Origin: Burkholderiales bacterium
GTDB taxonomy: Bacteria > Pseudomonadota > Gammaproteobacteria > Burkholderiales > Burkholderiaceae_C
Direction of reading: 5' to 3'
Assembly (NCBI GenBank): GCA_028868995.1
Contig: JAGWTH010000034.1
Span: 1 to 43,921, forward strand
Length of the DNA: 43,921 bases
A program made the position numbers and the translations under genes. The notes under the pieces were generated by a model that worked only from the letters and a program-made list of their open reading frames with translations, was not told the origin of the DNA and ran no database searches. Positions 25,953-34,396 of the stretch are shown in pieces (the first letter of the stretch is position 1; every line of letters begins with the position of its first letter).

Positions 25953-26696
25953 TCAGCTGTCCAGCTCCGGATAGCGGCGGAAGATGCCCTGCTCGCTGAA
26001 GGGGATGCGCCGCTCGCTCGCGAGGTAGGCGGCCAGCCGCTTGTTCTTCCGCGGCAGGCCCGCATGCAACGCCGCGACCATCGGCGTCTTGCGAAGGGCG
26101 CGGCGAGTCGCCTTGGGGAAGGCGTAGAGCAGCCCGTCCACCACCTGGAACAGCGACAGGTCGGCATAGGTGAGGCGCGCGCCGACCAGGCGCGGCAGCT
26201 CGCGCCTCGCGTTGCCGGCGTTGCGCTGAAGGATCGCCTCGCACCAGCCCAGGAACTTCGGCAGGCGCTCGCGCCGGAACTCCTGCGCGCGCCGCAGCGC
26301 CTCGGGCTTCTGGTCCTCGTAGTAGAGGCTGCTGCCCACCGGGTGGTGGGTGTCGTGCGCCTCGTCCACCAGGTCGGCGAGCGTCAGCTGGATCTGGTGC
26401 ACCCAGAGCCGGTCCGCCTCGCCCGCGGGCACCAGCCCCAGGCGCGGGCCGAGGTACAGCAGGATGGCCGCGGTCTGGGCGACCACCCGCCTGCCGTCGA
26501 CCAGGAAGGGACAGGCGAAGGGCGGCCGCTTCACGTCCTCGTCCTCCAGGTAGCGCCGCATGGCCGGCAGGCCTCCGCCCGCCTTCGGGTCGCCGCGCGC
26601 GACGTCGACGTAGGGCGCGCCCGCGGTCTCGAGCGCCAGCCGGACGAATTCCCCGCGGCCCTGGATGCCGGGCCAGTAGTGCAGTTGGTAGGCCAT
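25953..26696 (-). CDS. Glutathione S-transferase-like protein
   Basis: A 247-residue GST-fold protein. YQLHYWPGIQGRGEFVRLAL opens a thioredoxin-like domain of the sigma/alpha-like class (Tyr near the N-terminus). FACPFLVDGRRVVAQTAAIL contains the cis-Pro and glutathione site, and a helical C-terminal domain has LTYADLSLFQVVDGLLYAF. An insert of about 15 residues (GDPKAGGGLPAMRRYLEDED) precedes the cis-Pro. It is convergent with thiE (14 bases between stops) and divergent from the ThDP-enzyme gene. TATAGT on the minus strand (26702-26707) may be its -10 element. Substrate unknown. Confidence 0.88.
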   Translation of the reverse strand: MAYQLHYWPGIQGRGEFVRLALETAGAPYVDVARGDPKAGGGLPAMRRYLEDEDVKRPPFACPFLVDGRRVVAQTAAILLYLGPRLGLVPAGEADRLWVHQIQLTLADLVDEAHDTHHPVGSSLYYEDQKPEALRRAQEFRRERLPKFLGWCEAILQRNAGNARRELPRLVGARLTYADLSLFQVVDGLLYAFPKATRRALRKTPMVAALHAGLPRKNKRLAAYLASERRIPFSEQGIFRRYPELDS

Positions 26697-26743
26697 GCCC
26701 CACTATAGGACGGCGTACGATGGCGGGCCACAAGGAGACACGG

Positions 26744-28285
26744 ATGAACGGTGCCCGCAGCCTCGTCGAAACGCTGATCGCCTCCGGCGTGGATACCTGC
26801 TTCGCCAATCCCGGCACCAGCGAGATGCATTTCGTGGCCGCGCTCGACCGCAGCGCCGGCATCCGCTGCGTGCTGGGCCTGCAGGAGAACGTGGTGACCG
26901 GCATGGCCGACGGCTACTGGCGCATCGCCGGCCGGCCGGCCTGCACCCTGCTGCACTGCGGCCCGGGGCTGGCCAACGGCCTGGCCAACCTGCACAACGC
27001 CCGGCGCGCGCGCAGCGGCATCGTCAACATCGTGGGCGACCAGGCCACGTACCACCGTCCCCACGATCCGCCCCTGACCGCCGACACCGCCGCGCTGGCG
27101 CGCACGGTGTCCGGCTGGGTGCGCACCAGCTCCCGGGCCGAAGAGGTGGGGCGCGACGCGGCGGCGGCCGTGCAGGCAGCGCGATCGCACCCGGGCCAGG
27201 TGGCGACGCTGATCCTGCCCGCCGACGCCTCCTGGGACGAGGGTGGTGTCGTCGCGGCGCCCCTGCCCGTGCCGGCGCCGGCCGCGATCGACCCGTCGGC
27301 GGTGGACCGGGCCGCGCGGGTGCTGCGCGAGGCCGGTGGCCAGGCCTTGCTGCTGCTGGCCGGCGCGGCGGTGCAGGCCGAGGGCCAGGCGCTCGCCTGG
27401 CGCATCGCCCGCGCGACCGGCGCGCGGCTGATGGCCGACTTCGTCAACCCGAAGCTCGCGCGCGGACGCGGCCGCCTGCCGCTGGAGCGCGTGCCCTACA
27501 AGGGCGAGCTGGCCCGCTCGGCGCTGGCGCCCTTCGACCACATCGTGCTGGTGAACGCCAAGGCGCCGGTGGGCTTCTTCGCCTACCCGGGCCAGCCTTC
27601 GACGCAGTACCGCGACGACGCCCGGCTGCACGTGCTGTCGCGGCCCGAACAGGACGCGCTGGAAGCGCTGCGCGCGCTGGCCGACGCGCTGCATGCGCCC
27701 GAGGCCGCCCTGCCGGACCCCGGCCCGCGGCCGCAGCCCGCCGCCGGCGACCCCAGCTCCGACAAGCTGGCGCAGACGGTGGCCGCCCTGATGCCGGACG
27801 ATGCGATCGTTTCCGACGAGAGCGTGTCCTACGGACGCGGCTTCTACACGCACACGCATGCGGCGCCGCCGCACGACTGGCTGCACCTGGCCGGCGGCGC
27901 GATCGGCGACGGCCTGCCGGTGGCCGCCGGCGCGGCGCTGGCCGGGGGCGGGCGCCGCGTGATCGGCCTGCAGGCCGACGGCTCGGCGATGTACACGCTG
28001 CAGGCGCTGTGGACCCAGGCCCGCGAGCGCCTGCCCGTGACCACGATCCTGTTGAACAACCGCAGCTACGCCATCCTGCAGGGAGAGTACAAGGGGGTCG
28101 GGGCGACGCCCGGCCCGACCGCCCTGCGCATGCTGGACCTGGGCGACCCGGCGCTGTCCTGGGTGCAGCTGGCGCAGGGCCTGGGCGTCGAGGCGGCGCG
28201 CGCGAACACCATGGAGCAGTGCGCCGACCTGCTGCGCGCCAGCTTCGGCCGCGCCGCTCCCTTCGTCATCGAGCTGATGGTCTGA
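26744..28285 (+). CDS. ThDP-dependent acetolactate synthase-like enzyme
   Basis: A 513-residue thiamine-diphosphate enzyme of the acetolactate synthase/benzoylformate decarboxylase family. The PYR domain has FANPGTSEMHFVAAL and the activating Glu in LGLQENVVTGMADGYWR. The PP domain has the metal/ThDP motif beginning LQADGSAMYTLQALW and ending TTILLNN. The middle domain lacks a clear FAD-binding signature and no small subunit gene is near, so this is not a housekeeping IlvB. It probably decarboxylates or ligates a 2-keto acid. The ATG at 26744 follows AAGGAG; an upstream in-frame ATG at 26720 lacks one. It is followed by a Bug binding protein that may deliver its substrate. Confidence 0.88.
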   Translation: MNGARSLVETLIASGVDTCFANPGTSEMHFVAALDRSAGIRCVLGLQENVVTGMADGYWRIAGRPACTLLHCGPGLANGLANLHNARRARSGIVNIVGDQATYHRPHDPPLTADTAALARTVSGWVRTSSRAEEVGRDAAAAVQAARSHPGQVATLILPADASWDEGGVVAAPLPVPAPAAIDPSAVDRAARVLREAGGQALLLLAGAAVQAEGQALAWRIARATGARLMADFVNPKLARGRGRLPLERVPYKGELARSALAPFDHIVLVNAKAPVGFFAYPGQPSTQYRDDARLHVLSRPEQDALEALRALADALHAPEAALPDPGPRPQPAAGDPSSDKLAQTVAALMPDDAIVSDESVSYGRGFYTHTHAAPPHDWLHLAGGAIGDGLPVAAGAALAGGGRRVIGLQADGSAMYTLQALWTQARERLPVTTILLNNRSYAILQGEYKGVGATPGPTALRMLDLGDPALSWVQLAQGLGVEAARANTMEQCADLLRASFGRAAPFVIELMV

Positions 28286-28313
28286 GGGTCTGCACCAAGG
28301 GCATCAACCCGGA

Positions 28314-28343
28314 TTGACGCCCCGGCGCGCCGCTCGCTAGTCT
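28314..28343 (+). promoter_or_regulatory. Candidate sigma-70 promoter for Bug gene
   Basis: TTGACG (28314-28319) and TAGTCT (28338-28343) are 18 bases apart, near the ideal sigma-70 pattern, and stand 31 bases before the Bug ATG. This suggests the Bug gene can be transcribed on its own. Confidence 0.45.
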
Positions 28344-28374
28344 CCTGGCCATCCCCAAGAGGAGAGGAGACACG

Positions 28375-29346
28375 ATGCGACTGCTTTCCAGATTCGTCCC
28401 GGCCCTGGCGCTGGCGTGCGCCGCGATCGCCCTGCCGGCGGCCGCCCAGTCCGACTACCCCACCAAGCCGATCAAGTGGGTCGTCGGCTACCCGCCCGGC
28501 GGCACCACCGACCTGCTGGCGCGGCTCATGGGCCAGTACCTGTCCGTGAAGCTGGGCCAGCAGATCGTCATCGAGAACCGCGCCGGCGGCGGCAACAACA
28601 TCGGCACCGAGTACGCGATTCGCTCGCCGGCCGACGGCTACACCCTGTTCCTGGTGAACCCGGCCAACGCCATCAACGCCACCCTCTATCCCAGGCTGAA
28701 CTTCAACTTCCTGGAGGACATGGCACCGGTGGCGGGCATCGTGCGGGTGCCCAACGTGATGACCGTGACCAAGAAGTTCCCGGCCAACACGGTGCAGGAG
28801 TTCATCGACTACGCGAAGAAGAACCCGGGCAAGGTCAACATGGCCTCCTCCGGCGCCGGCACCTCGGTGCACCTGTCGGGCGAGCTGTTCAAGTACATGA
28901 CCGGCATCGACATGAAGCACGTGCCGTACAAGGGTGCGGGACCGGCGATCAACGACCTGATCGGCGGCCAGGTCGACGTGCTGTTCGACAACATGCCCTC
29001 GATCATCGGCCACATCCGCGCCGGCTCCGTGCGGGCGCTCGGCGTCACCAGCGCGCAGCGTTCGCCGGCGCTGCCCGACGTGCCCAGCATCTCCGAGACC
29101 GTGCCCGGTTACGAGGCGAGCGCGTGGTTCGGCATGTCGGTGCCCAAGGGAACGCCGCGCGCCATCGTCGACCGCCTGAACAAGGAGGTGAACGCGGCGC
29201 TGGCCGACCCGGTGATGAAGGCCAAGCTGGCCGACCTGGGCGGCGTGCCCATCCCCGGCACCCCCGAGGAGTTCTGGGCGCTGCACCGCATGGAAACCGA
29301 GAAGTGGGCGAAGATCGTCAAGTTCTCCGGGGCGAAGGTGGAGTGA
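28375..29346 (+). CDS. Bug/TctC-family solute-binding protein
   Basis: A 323-residue periplasmic binding protein with a clear signal peptide cut after ALPAAA. Family hallmarks are IKWVVGYPPGGTTDLLARLM, IENRAGGGNNIG, KHVPYKGAGPAINDLIGG and LPDVPSISETVPGYEASAWF. GAGGAGAGGAG precedes the ATG. Like the Bug gene at 8804-9790 it has no TctAB permease beside it. It follows the ThDP-dependent enzyme on the same strand, so a 2-keto or aromatic carboxylate is a reasonable but unproved ligand. It is convergent with the K+ channel gene. Confidence 0.94.
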   Translation: MRLLSRFVPALALACAAIALPAAAQSDYPTKPIKWVVGYPPGGTTDLLARLMGQYLSVKLGQQIVIENRAGGGNNIGTEYAIRSPADGYTLFLVNPANAINATLYPRLNFNFLEDMAPVAGIVRVPNVMTVTKKFPANTVQEFIDYAKKNPGKVNMASSGAGTSVHLSGELFKYMTGIDMKHVPYKGAGPAINDLIGGQVDVLFDNMPSIIGHIRAGSVRALGVTSAQRSPALPDVPSISETVPGYEASAWFGMSVPKGTPRAIVDRLNKEVNAALADPVMKAKLADLGGVPIPGTPEEFWALHRMETEKWAKIVKFSGAKVE

Positions 29347-29350
29347 GGTC

Positions 29351-30379
29351 CTAGGCGCCCGCCCGCTGCAGCAACTCCTCCACCTGCGCCCGCCCGCCGG
29401 GCGTCGCCATCAGCACCAGCACGGTCCCGGGCTGCACGAGGTGGTCGTCCGGCGGGTTGAAGACCCAGCGGCCGTGTTCGTGGGTGGCCACCAGGATGTA
29501 CTCGCGCGAGCGGGGCAGCAGCTGCGCCAGCGGCGTCGCGGGGTGTCCCGCCGGCACCGGGACCTCTTCCACCCGCAGGCCTTCGTCGCTGCGCAGCATC
29601 TGGTCCATGAAGCTCACCACGTGCGGCCGGATCATGGCCGAGGCGATGCGCATGCCGCCGGTGAAGTCGGGCGAGACGATCTCGTCGGCGCCCGCGCGCC
29701 GCGCCTTGTCGGCGTTGCGCACGTCGTGCAGGCGGGCGACCACGCGCGAGCGCGGATTCAGCAGCTTCACCGACAGGGCGACCATCAGGTTGTGGCTGTC
29801 GTCCCCGGTCACGGCGAACACGCCGGCGGCGTGGGTCACGCCCGCGCGCCGCAGCGCCTCGTCGTCGGCCGCATCGGCCTCCAGCCACGGCGTGTCCGGA
29901 TGCTGTTCCACCCAGCGCTGCAGCACCTCCGGGTCGCGCTCCAGGACCACGAAGGGGCGCTGCGTCTTCAGCAGTTCGCGCGCGACGTTGCTGCCCACGC
30001 GGCCGATGCCGCAGACGATGTAGTGGCCCTGCAGGCGGGCGATCTGCCGTTCCATGCGTCGTCTCCGGAAGGTGGCGTTGAGGTCGGACTCGATCAGCAG
30101 CGCCAGGAAGGTCGAGAACAGGTAGCTGAGGGTGACGATGCCCACCAGCGCGATGAACACGGTGAAGAGCCGCCCGTAGGGGTGGGCGCTCAGGTCGACG
30201 ACCTCCGCGTAGCCGATCGTGGCCACGGTGATGAAGGTCATGTAGAAGCTGTCGATCCAGCTGGCCGCGGGACGCCCGATCCAGTGGTAGCCCAGCGTGC
30301 CCACCAGGTGCACCAGCGTCAGCAGCACGACGCCGCGGACGAGTCCGCCGAAGTGCCGGCTGCGGGAAACCTTGCTCAA
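29351..30379 (-). CDS. Two-TM potassium channel with TrkA-N/TrkA-C
   Basis: A 342-residue ion channel of MthK/Kch type. Helix one is at about GVVLLTLVHLVGTLGYHWI, the pore helix and filter at SFYMTFITVATIGYAEVVDL, and helix two at LFTVFIALVGIVTLSYLFST. A TrkA-N (RCK) domain begins HYIVCGIGRVGSNVARELL, and a TrkA-C domain ends the protein (VPVPAGHPATPLAQLL). The filter reads TIGYAE rather than TVGYGD, so the second Gly of GYG is Ala. The start is uncertain: no ATG or GTG precedes helix one, and the TTG at 30379 gives a short N-terminus but a weak ribosome site. Confidence 0.85.
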   Translation of the reverse strand: MSKVSRSRHFGGLVRGVVLLTLVHLVGTLGYHWIGRPAASWIDSFYMTFITVATIGYAEVVDLSAHPYGRLFTVFIALVGIVTLSYLFSTFLALLIESDLNATFRRRRMERQIARLQGHYIVCGIGRVGSNVARELLKTQRPFVVLERDPEVLQRWVEQHPDTPWLEADAADDEALRRAGVTHAAGVFAVTGDDSHNLMVALSVKLLNPRSRVVARLHDVRNADKARRAGADEIVSPDFTGGMRIASAMIRPHVVSFMDQMLRSDEGLRVEEVPVPAGHPATPLAQLLPRSREYILVATHEHGRWVFNPPDDHLVQPGTVLVLMATPGGRAQVEELLQRAGA

Positions 30380-30453
30380 GATGGTGGGAGGGGTCTCTGG
30401 GGTGGCCGCATCATAGCCAGCCCGGCCGCCATGCCGGTTTGACCTGGCGCAGT

Positions 30454-31251
30454 TCAGCCTCGCAGCTGCTCGCAGGCGGCCAGGGCGGCCTCCACCATCG
30501 CGCGCACGATCGGCTCGATGCGCGAGGCGGCCTCCGGCTCCCAGTTCCAGGGCGGGGCATCGCGCATGTAGAGGTGCTGGCCCATCTCCAGCTGCACGGC
30601 ATGCACCTGCTGCGCGGGCTGGCCATAGCGGCGCGTGATGGTGCCGCCCTTGAAGCGGCCGTTGACGACGTGCGTGACCTCGGGATGGCGCGCGGCCGCG
30701 GCGGCCACGGCCCGGGCGATCGAAGGGTCGGCGCTCTTGCCGTCGGCGGTGCCGATGTTGAGGTCCGGCAGCCGGCCCTCGAACAGCCAGGGGATCTCGG
30801 CGCGGATGCTGTGCGCGTCCCACAGCAGCACGTGGCCGTGCCGCGCCTTCAGCCGCGCCAGTTCCTCCTGCAGCGCGTCGTGGTAAGGCTGCCAGTACGT
30901 GGCGCGCCGGCGGGCCTTCTCCTCGGGCGAGGGCGCACGGCCTTCGCGGTACAGCGGGTCGCCGGTGAAGAAGCGGGTGGGGCACAGCTCCGTGTTGGAG
31001 GCGCCGGGATACATGGGCGTGTCGTCGGGCGGCCGGTTCAGGTCGATCACGTAGCGCGACACGCCGGCTTGCAGCACGCTGGCGCCCAGCTCGTGCGCGA
31101 AGGCGTACAGGCGGTCCAGGTGCCAGTCGGTGTCCTCCCGTTCCAGGGCGCGCGGCACGTAGTCGCCGCGCAGCTGGGGCGGGATCTCCGTGCCCATGTG
31201 GGGAATGCTGACCAGCAGCGGCACGGTGCCGCGATGCAGGTGGAAGTTCAT
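30454..31251 (-). CDS. hutG: N-formylglutamate amidohydrolase
   Basis: A 265-residue N-formylglutamate deformylase family protein (FGase). It shows LLVSIPHMGTEIP (first metal His), DTDWHLDRLYAFA, VIDLNRPPDDTPMYPG, LLWDAHSIRAEIP, and a basic HVVNGRFKGGTITRRYG. It releases formate from N-formyl-L-glutamate in histidine degradation. Other hut genes are not in the window, so the histidine link rests on family alone; an N-formyl amide from another source remains possible. It is on the same strand as the K+ channel, 74 bases upstream of it. Confidence 0.9.
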   Translation of the reverse strand: MNFHLHRGTVPLLVSIPHMGTEIPPQLRGDYVPRALEREDTDWHLDRLYAFAHELGASVLQAGVSRYVIDLNRPPDDTPMYPGASNTELCPTRFFTGDPLYREGRAPSPEEKARRRATYWQPYHDALQEELARLKARHGHVLLWDAHSIRAEIPWLFEGRLPDLNIGTADGKSADPSIARAVAAAAARHPEVTHVVNGRFKGGTITRRYGQPAQQVHAVQLEMGQHLYMRDAPPWNWEPEAASRIEPIVRAMVEAALAACEQLRG

Positions 31252-31368
31252 CGTCGTCGTTCCACGATCCGGGCGCGCCGGCTCGCATCGCTGCTCCTCT
31301 CCCGGACGTCGCCGGCCGGATGGCCTGGGCTGACTCGATGCACAGGACCTGGCGATGCCGCGCCCCGA

Positions 31369-31458
31369 TGGCGGAGACTGTGAGATTCGAACTCACGGGC
31401 GCCTCGCGACGCCGGCGGTTTTCAAGACCGCTGGGTTAAACCGCTCCCCCAAGTCTCC
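31369..31458 (-). tRNA. tRNA-Ser (UGA)
   Basis: A 90-base serine tRNA including an encoded 3' CCA. The acceptor stem GGAGACT pairs with AGTCTCC, the discriminator is G, the anticodon loop is CTTGAAA with anticodon TGA, the long variable arm expected of tRNA-Ser follows, and the T loop is GTTCGAATC. TAGAAT on the minus strand (31470-31475) is a likely -10 element. No CCA addition is required for maturation. Confidence 0.97.
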
Positions 31459-31503
31459 GGGGCAGGGGGATTCTACGAGGGCCCGCCCGAAAGCCCCCGT
31501 TCC

Positions 31504-32514
31504 TCAGGTCCCGCCCTTGTGCCCGAAGGCCTGGATGCGCTGCAGCGCGTTGTGCGAGATCGACGCGAAGAACAGGCTGTAGTCGAAGTCGTGGTAGATG
31601 CCGGTGCGGCTGAGGATGTCGGTGAAGGGGGCCTGGTATTCGGGCTTGACCGTCACGCCCAGCAGGCCGTCGTCCTGGCAGTCGGCCCGCTCCAGTGCCG
31701 CCACCGGCGGCGAGGGCGGCCCGCCGCGTTCGCGGGCGAAGACGGAGACGGCGCCGGGGGAGGGAGCCTGGCCGCCGGGCTGCCAGGTCAGGGGATTGAC
31801 GCACACCAGGGGCCGGCCGGCGATGGGCTGGTAGCGCCCGTCCCACCAGATCACGGCTTCCTTCAGGCGCCTTTCGTCCACGTAGTCCATGCGCACCGTG
31901 TTCCAGCTCACCACGCAGCGCGTGGCCGTGGCCGTGGCGCAGACCGGCAGCCCCCGGGCCTCGATCGCGCGCGGCAGCGCCACGCCCACCAGGTACGCGG
32001 CCACCATGCGCGCCTGCAGGGGCGTGCCGATGATCTTCTCCTGCAGAAGCCGCAGGGCGTGGATCGATCCCTGCGAATGGGAGGCGAGGATGAAGGGCCT
32101 GCCATCCAGGCCCGCGAGGAAGGCGTCGAAGGCCCTCGCCACGTCGGAATAGGCCAGGTCGTCCACCGCGTAGGCCGCAGCCGAATTCGTGGTGATGGCT
32201 TTCAGCGTGGCCTGGCGGTAGCGTGGCGCCCACAGGTCGCAGCAATCGGCGAAGGCGCCGGCCTGGAACCGCAGCACGGCGTCATTGACGCGGCCGACCA
32301 GGCCGCCTTCGTCGTGGCGGGCGTTGCCGATGACCGGAAGCAGGTAGGAGGTGGGGTGGACGAAGAAGACGGCGACGGATTTCGATGCCGGCTGCGAGCG
32401 GGCGAGCCAGGCGTCGGCGGAGGCGTAGTCCGGGGCCGGCGCGGCGGTCGCCAGGCCCAGGCGCAGGGCGGCGGCCAGGCCCAGGAGGAGGCACCAGGCG
32501 CTGCGAGTCCTCAT
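31504..32514 (-). CDS. DUF3089 alpha/beta hydrolase, secreted
   Basis: A 336-residue protein with a signal peptide (to about LATAAPA) and a DUF3089 domain, an alpha/beta-hydrolase-like family of unknown function. It shows VAVFFVHPTSYL, the nucleophile elbow ASHSQGSIHALRLL (Ser in GHSxG-like SHSQG), CVNPLTWQ, and the late His in GIYHDFDYSLFFASI. Its ATG overlaps the ureG stop (TGATG), so it is the last cistron of the urease operon, although an enzyme in the periplasm is not needed for urease maturation. Its substrate is unknown. Confidence 0.88.
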   Translation of the reverse strand: MRTRSAWCLLLGLAAALRLGLATAAPAPDYASADAWLARSQPASKSVAVFFVHPTSYLLPVIGNARHDEGGLVGRVNDAVLRFQAGAFADCCDLWAPRYRQATLKAITTNSAAAYAVDDLAYSDVARAFDAFLAGLDGRPFILASHSQGSIHALRLLQEKIIGTPLQARMVAAYLVGVALPRAIEARGLPVCATATATRCVVSWNTVRMDYVDERRLKEAVIWWDGRYQPIAGRPLVCVNPLTWQPGGQAPSPGAVSVFARERGGPPSPPVAALERADCQDDGLLGVTVKPEYQAPFTDILSRTGIYHDFDYSLFFASISHNALQRIQAFGHKGGT

Positions 32515-33164
32515 CACGCCGCCTGCAGCATCCCCCGCTGCTCGATGAAGCGCACCACCTCGGCCAGGCCCTCGCGGGTCTTGAGGTTGGTCATCACGTA
32601 GGGCTTGTCGCGGCGCATGCGCTTCGTGTCCGCCTCCATCACGCCGAGGTCGGCGCCGACGTAGGGGGCGAGGTCGGTCTTGTTGATCACGAACAGGTCG
32701 CTCTTGGTGATGCCGGGGCCGCCCTTGCGCGGGATCTTCTCGCCGGCGGCGACGTCGATCACGTAAATGGTCAGGTCCGACAGCTCGGGGCTGAAGGTGG
32801 CCGCGAGGTTGTCGCCGCCCGACTCCACGAACACCACGTCGGCGTCGGGGAAGTCGCCCAGCATGCGGTCGATGGCCTCGAGGTTGATCGAGGCATCCTC
32901 GCGGATCGCGGTGTGCGGGCAGCCGCCGGTCTCCACGCCCAGGATGCGCTCGGCCGGCAGCGCGCCGCTGACGGTGAGCAGGCGCTGGTCCTCCTTGGTG
33001 TAGATGTCGTTGGTGATGGCGACCAGGTCCCAGCGCTCGCGCATGGCCTTGCACAGCATCTCCAGCAGCGTGGTCTTGCCGGAGCCGACGGGCCCGCCGA
33101 TGCCCACGCGCAGGGGCGGCAGCTTCTTGGTGCGGTTCGGAATGTGGTGCAGCGCGGAGGTCAT
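32514..33164 (-). CDS. ureG: Urease accessory GTPase UreG
   Basis: A 216-residue nickel-insertion GTPase of the SIMIBI class. The P-loop GPVGSGKTT is at residues 24-32. [11 protein letters not shown], the Cys-Pro-His nickel motif in [27 protein letters not shown] and [13 protein letters not shown] (G4 NKTD) are all present. It hydrolyses GTP while passing Ni to apo-urease with UreE, UreF and UreD. It overlaps ureF by ATGA. Complete and typical. Confidence 0.97.
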   Translation of the reverse strand: MTSALHHIPNRTKKLPPLRVGIGGPVGSGKTTLLEMLCKAMRERWDLVAITNDIYTKEDQRLLTVSGALPAERILGVETGGCPHTAIREDASINLEAIDRMLGDFPDADVVFVESGGDNLAATFSPELSDLTIYVIDVAAGEKIPRKGGPGITKSDLFVINKTDLAPYVGADLGVMEADTKRMRRDKPYVMTNLKTREGLAEVVRFIEQRGMLQAA

Positions 33165-33853
33165 GAGCGGAACAGGCGGGAGTACTGGGTTTCGTGGCGG
33201 GCCGAGAGGATGGCCAGCATGGGGGTGAAGGACTGGCGGTCGTCATCGCCCAGCGCGAGCGCGTGGTCCACGGCAGCGGGGATCTCGCTCGCCAGCCGCG
33301 CGAGGATGCGCTGGCCGGCGGACTGGCCCAGGGGCACGGACTTGATGGCGGCCTGCATCATGTTCTCGGACCACGCGAAGGCGTAGGAGAGGGTGATCTG
33401 GCGCGGGGAGGCGTCGGTGGGCGCGGCGGCGATGGCGTAGGCCACGGGATAGGTTGCGGGCGGCGCCGAGGCGGCCGGGTCCAGGGACTTCCTCCACTCC
33501 CCGAGCGAGCGTCCCATCTGCTCCGTCTGCTGCCGCAGCTCGCTCGTCTCGCGTGTCTGCCGCACCCAGGCATCGAGCGCTGCCAGCCGTTCGCCGTCCT
33601 GCGCTCGCGCCGCCGCGACCGCGCTCGCCACCACCCCGAGGTCCGACCGCGCCAGGCTCGCATGCAGCTGCTGCGCGAGCCATTCGCCGGCGCTGGCCTC
33701 GTCGTGCACGAGGCCGGCTTCCACCGCCGCTTCCAGCCCTTCCGAATAGGAAAAACCGCCGACCGGCAGTGCCGGCGAGGCGAGCCAGATCAGCCGCAGC
33801 AGGGCCGCGTCAGTGATCGTGCCCGTGGTCGTGGCCGTGGTGCTCGTGTCCAT
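33161..33853 (-). CDS. ureF: Urease accessory protein UreF
   Basis: A 230-residue all-helical urease accessory protein that bridges UreD and UreG. The family core is [20 protein letters not shown], later [11 protein letters not shown] and a C-terminal [20 protein letters not shown]. The start is uncertain: the ATG at 33853 or the ATG at 33895 both read through the coding DNA of the UreE His-rich tail in another frame. The nearer one is chosen because the longer form only adds Thr/Ala-rich residues. No start occurs between 33853 and the conserved core, so a 44-base overlap with ureE seems real. Confidence 0.9.
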   Translation of the reverse strand: MDTSTTATTTGTITDAALLRLIWLASPALPVGGFSYSEGLEAAVEAGLVHDEASAGEWLAQQLHASLARSDLGVVASAVAAARAQDGERLAALDAWVRQTRETSELRQQTEQMGRSLGEWRKSLDPAASAPPATYPVAYAIAAAPTDASPRQITLSYAFAWSENMMQAAIKSVPLGQSAGQRILARLASEIPAAVDHALALGDDDRQSFTPMLAILSARHETQYSRLFRS

Positions 33854-34370
33854 GCTCGCCCGGGTCGTGGCCGCAGTGGTCGTGGTCGTGGTCATGCCCG
33901 TGGTGCGCAGGGCCGCCGGCCGAATAGGCGCCGGCTTCCGGCTCGAAGGGCGCGTTCGTCTCGATCACCACCAGGTGCATGTGGCGCAGCATGTCGGCCA
34001 GCACGTGGTCCGGCTCGATCTTCAGGTGGTCGGGCTTGAGCTCGATCGGCACGTGCCGGTTGCCCAGGTGGTAGGCGGCGCGGATCAGGTCGAACACCGT
34101 GCCGCGGTCGGCCACGTGCTGGATCAGCATCACCGGCTGCGGCGCCGCGGTCACGCGGATCAGGGAGCCGTCCTCGGCCACCAGCACGTCGTTGCCGCGC
34201 ACCACGGTGCCGCGCGGCAGGAACACGCCCAGCCGGCGGCCGTGCGAATCGGTGGCCTCGAAGCGGCTCTTCTGGCGCACGTCCCAGTCCAGTTCAACGG
34301 TCGACGCGCGCTTCAGGAGGGCCGGGGCGAGGCCCTGGCCCTGGGGCAGGAGTTTGGAGACTTGCAGCAT
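33810..34370 (-). CDS. ureE: Urease nickel chaperone UreE
   Basis: A 186-residue UreE. The N-terminal peptide-binding domain (to about 75) and nickel-binding C-terminal domain ([39 protein letters not shown]) are complete. The C-terminus is a strongly His/Asp-rich tail ([15 protein letters not shown] and onward to HGHDHGHDH), a nickel-storage feature. It delivers Ni(II) to UreG. It is 26 bases downstream of the LysE gene and overlaps ureF. Confidence 0.96.
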   Translation of the reverse strand: MLQVSKLLPQGQGLAPALLKRASTVELDWDVRQKSRFEATDSHGRRLGVFLPRGTVVRGNDVLVAEDGSLIRVTAAPQPVMLIQHVADRGTVFDLIRAAYHLGNRHVPIELKPDHLKIEPDHVLADMLRHMHLVVIETNAPFEPEAGAYSAGGPAHHGHDHDHDHCGHDPGEHGHEHHGHDHGHDH

Positions 34371-34396
34371 CGGGCCAGTCTACGCCGGGCCGCTGG

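Noticed and set aside
26744-28285. Housekeeping acetolactate synthase IlvB
   Set aside because: No small subunit gene and no clear FAD signature; length is about 513 rather than about 570 residues.
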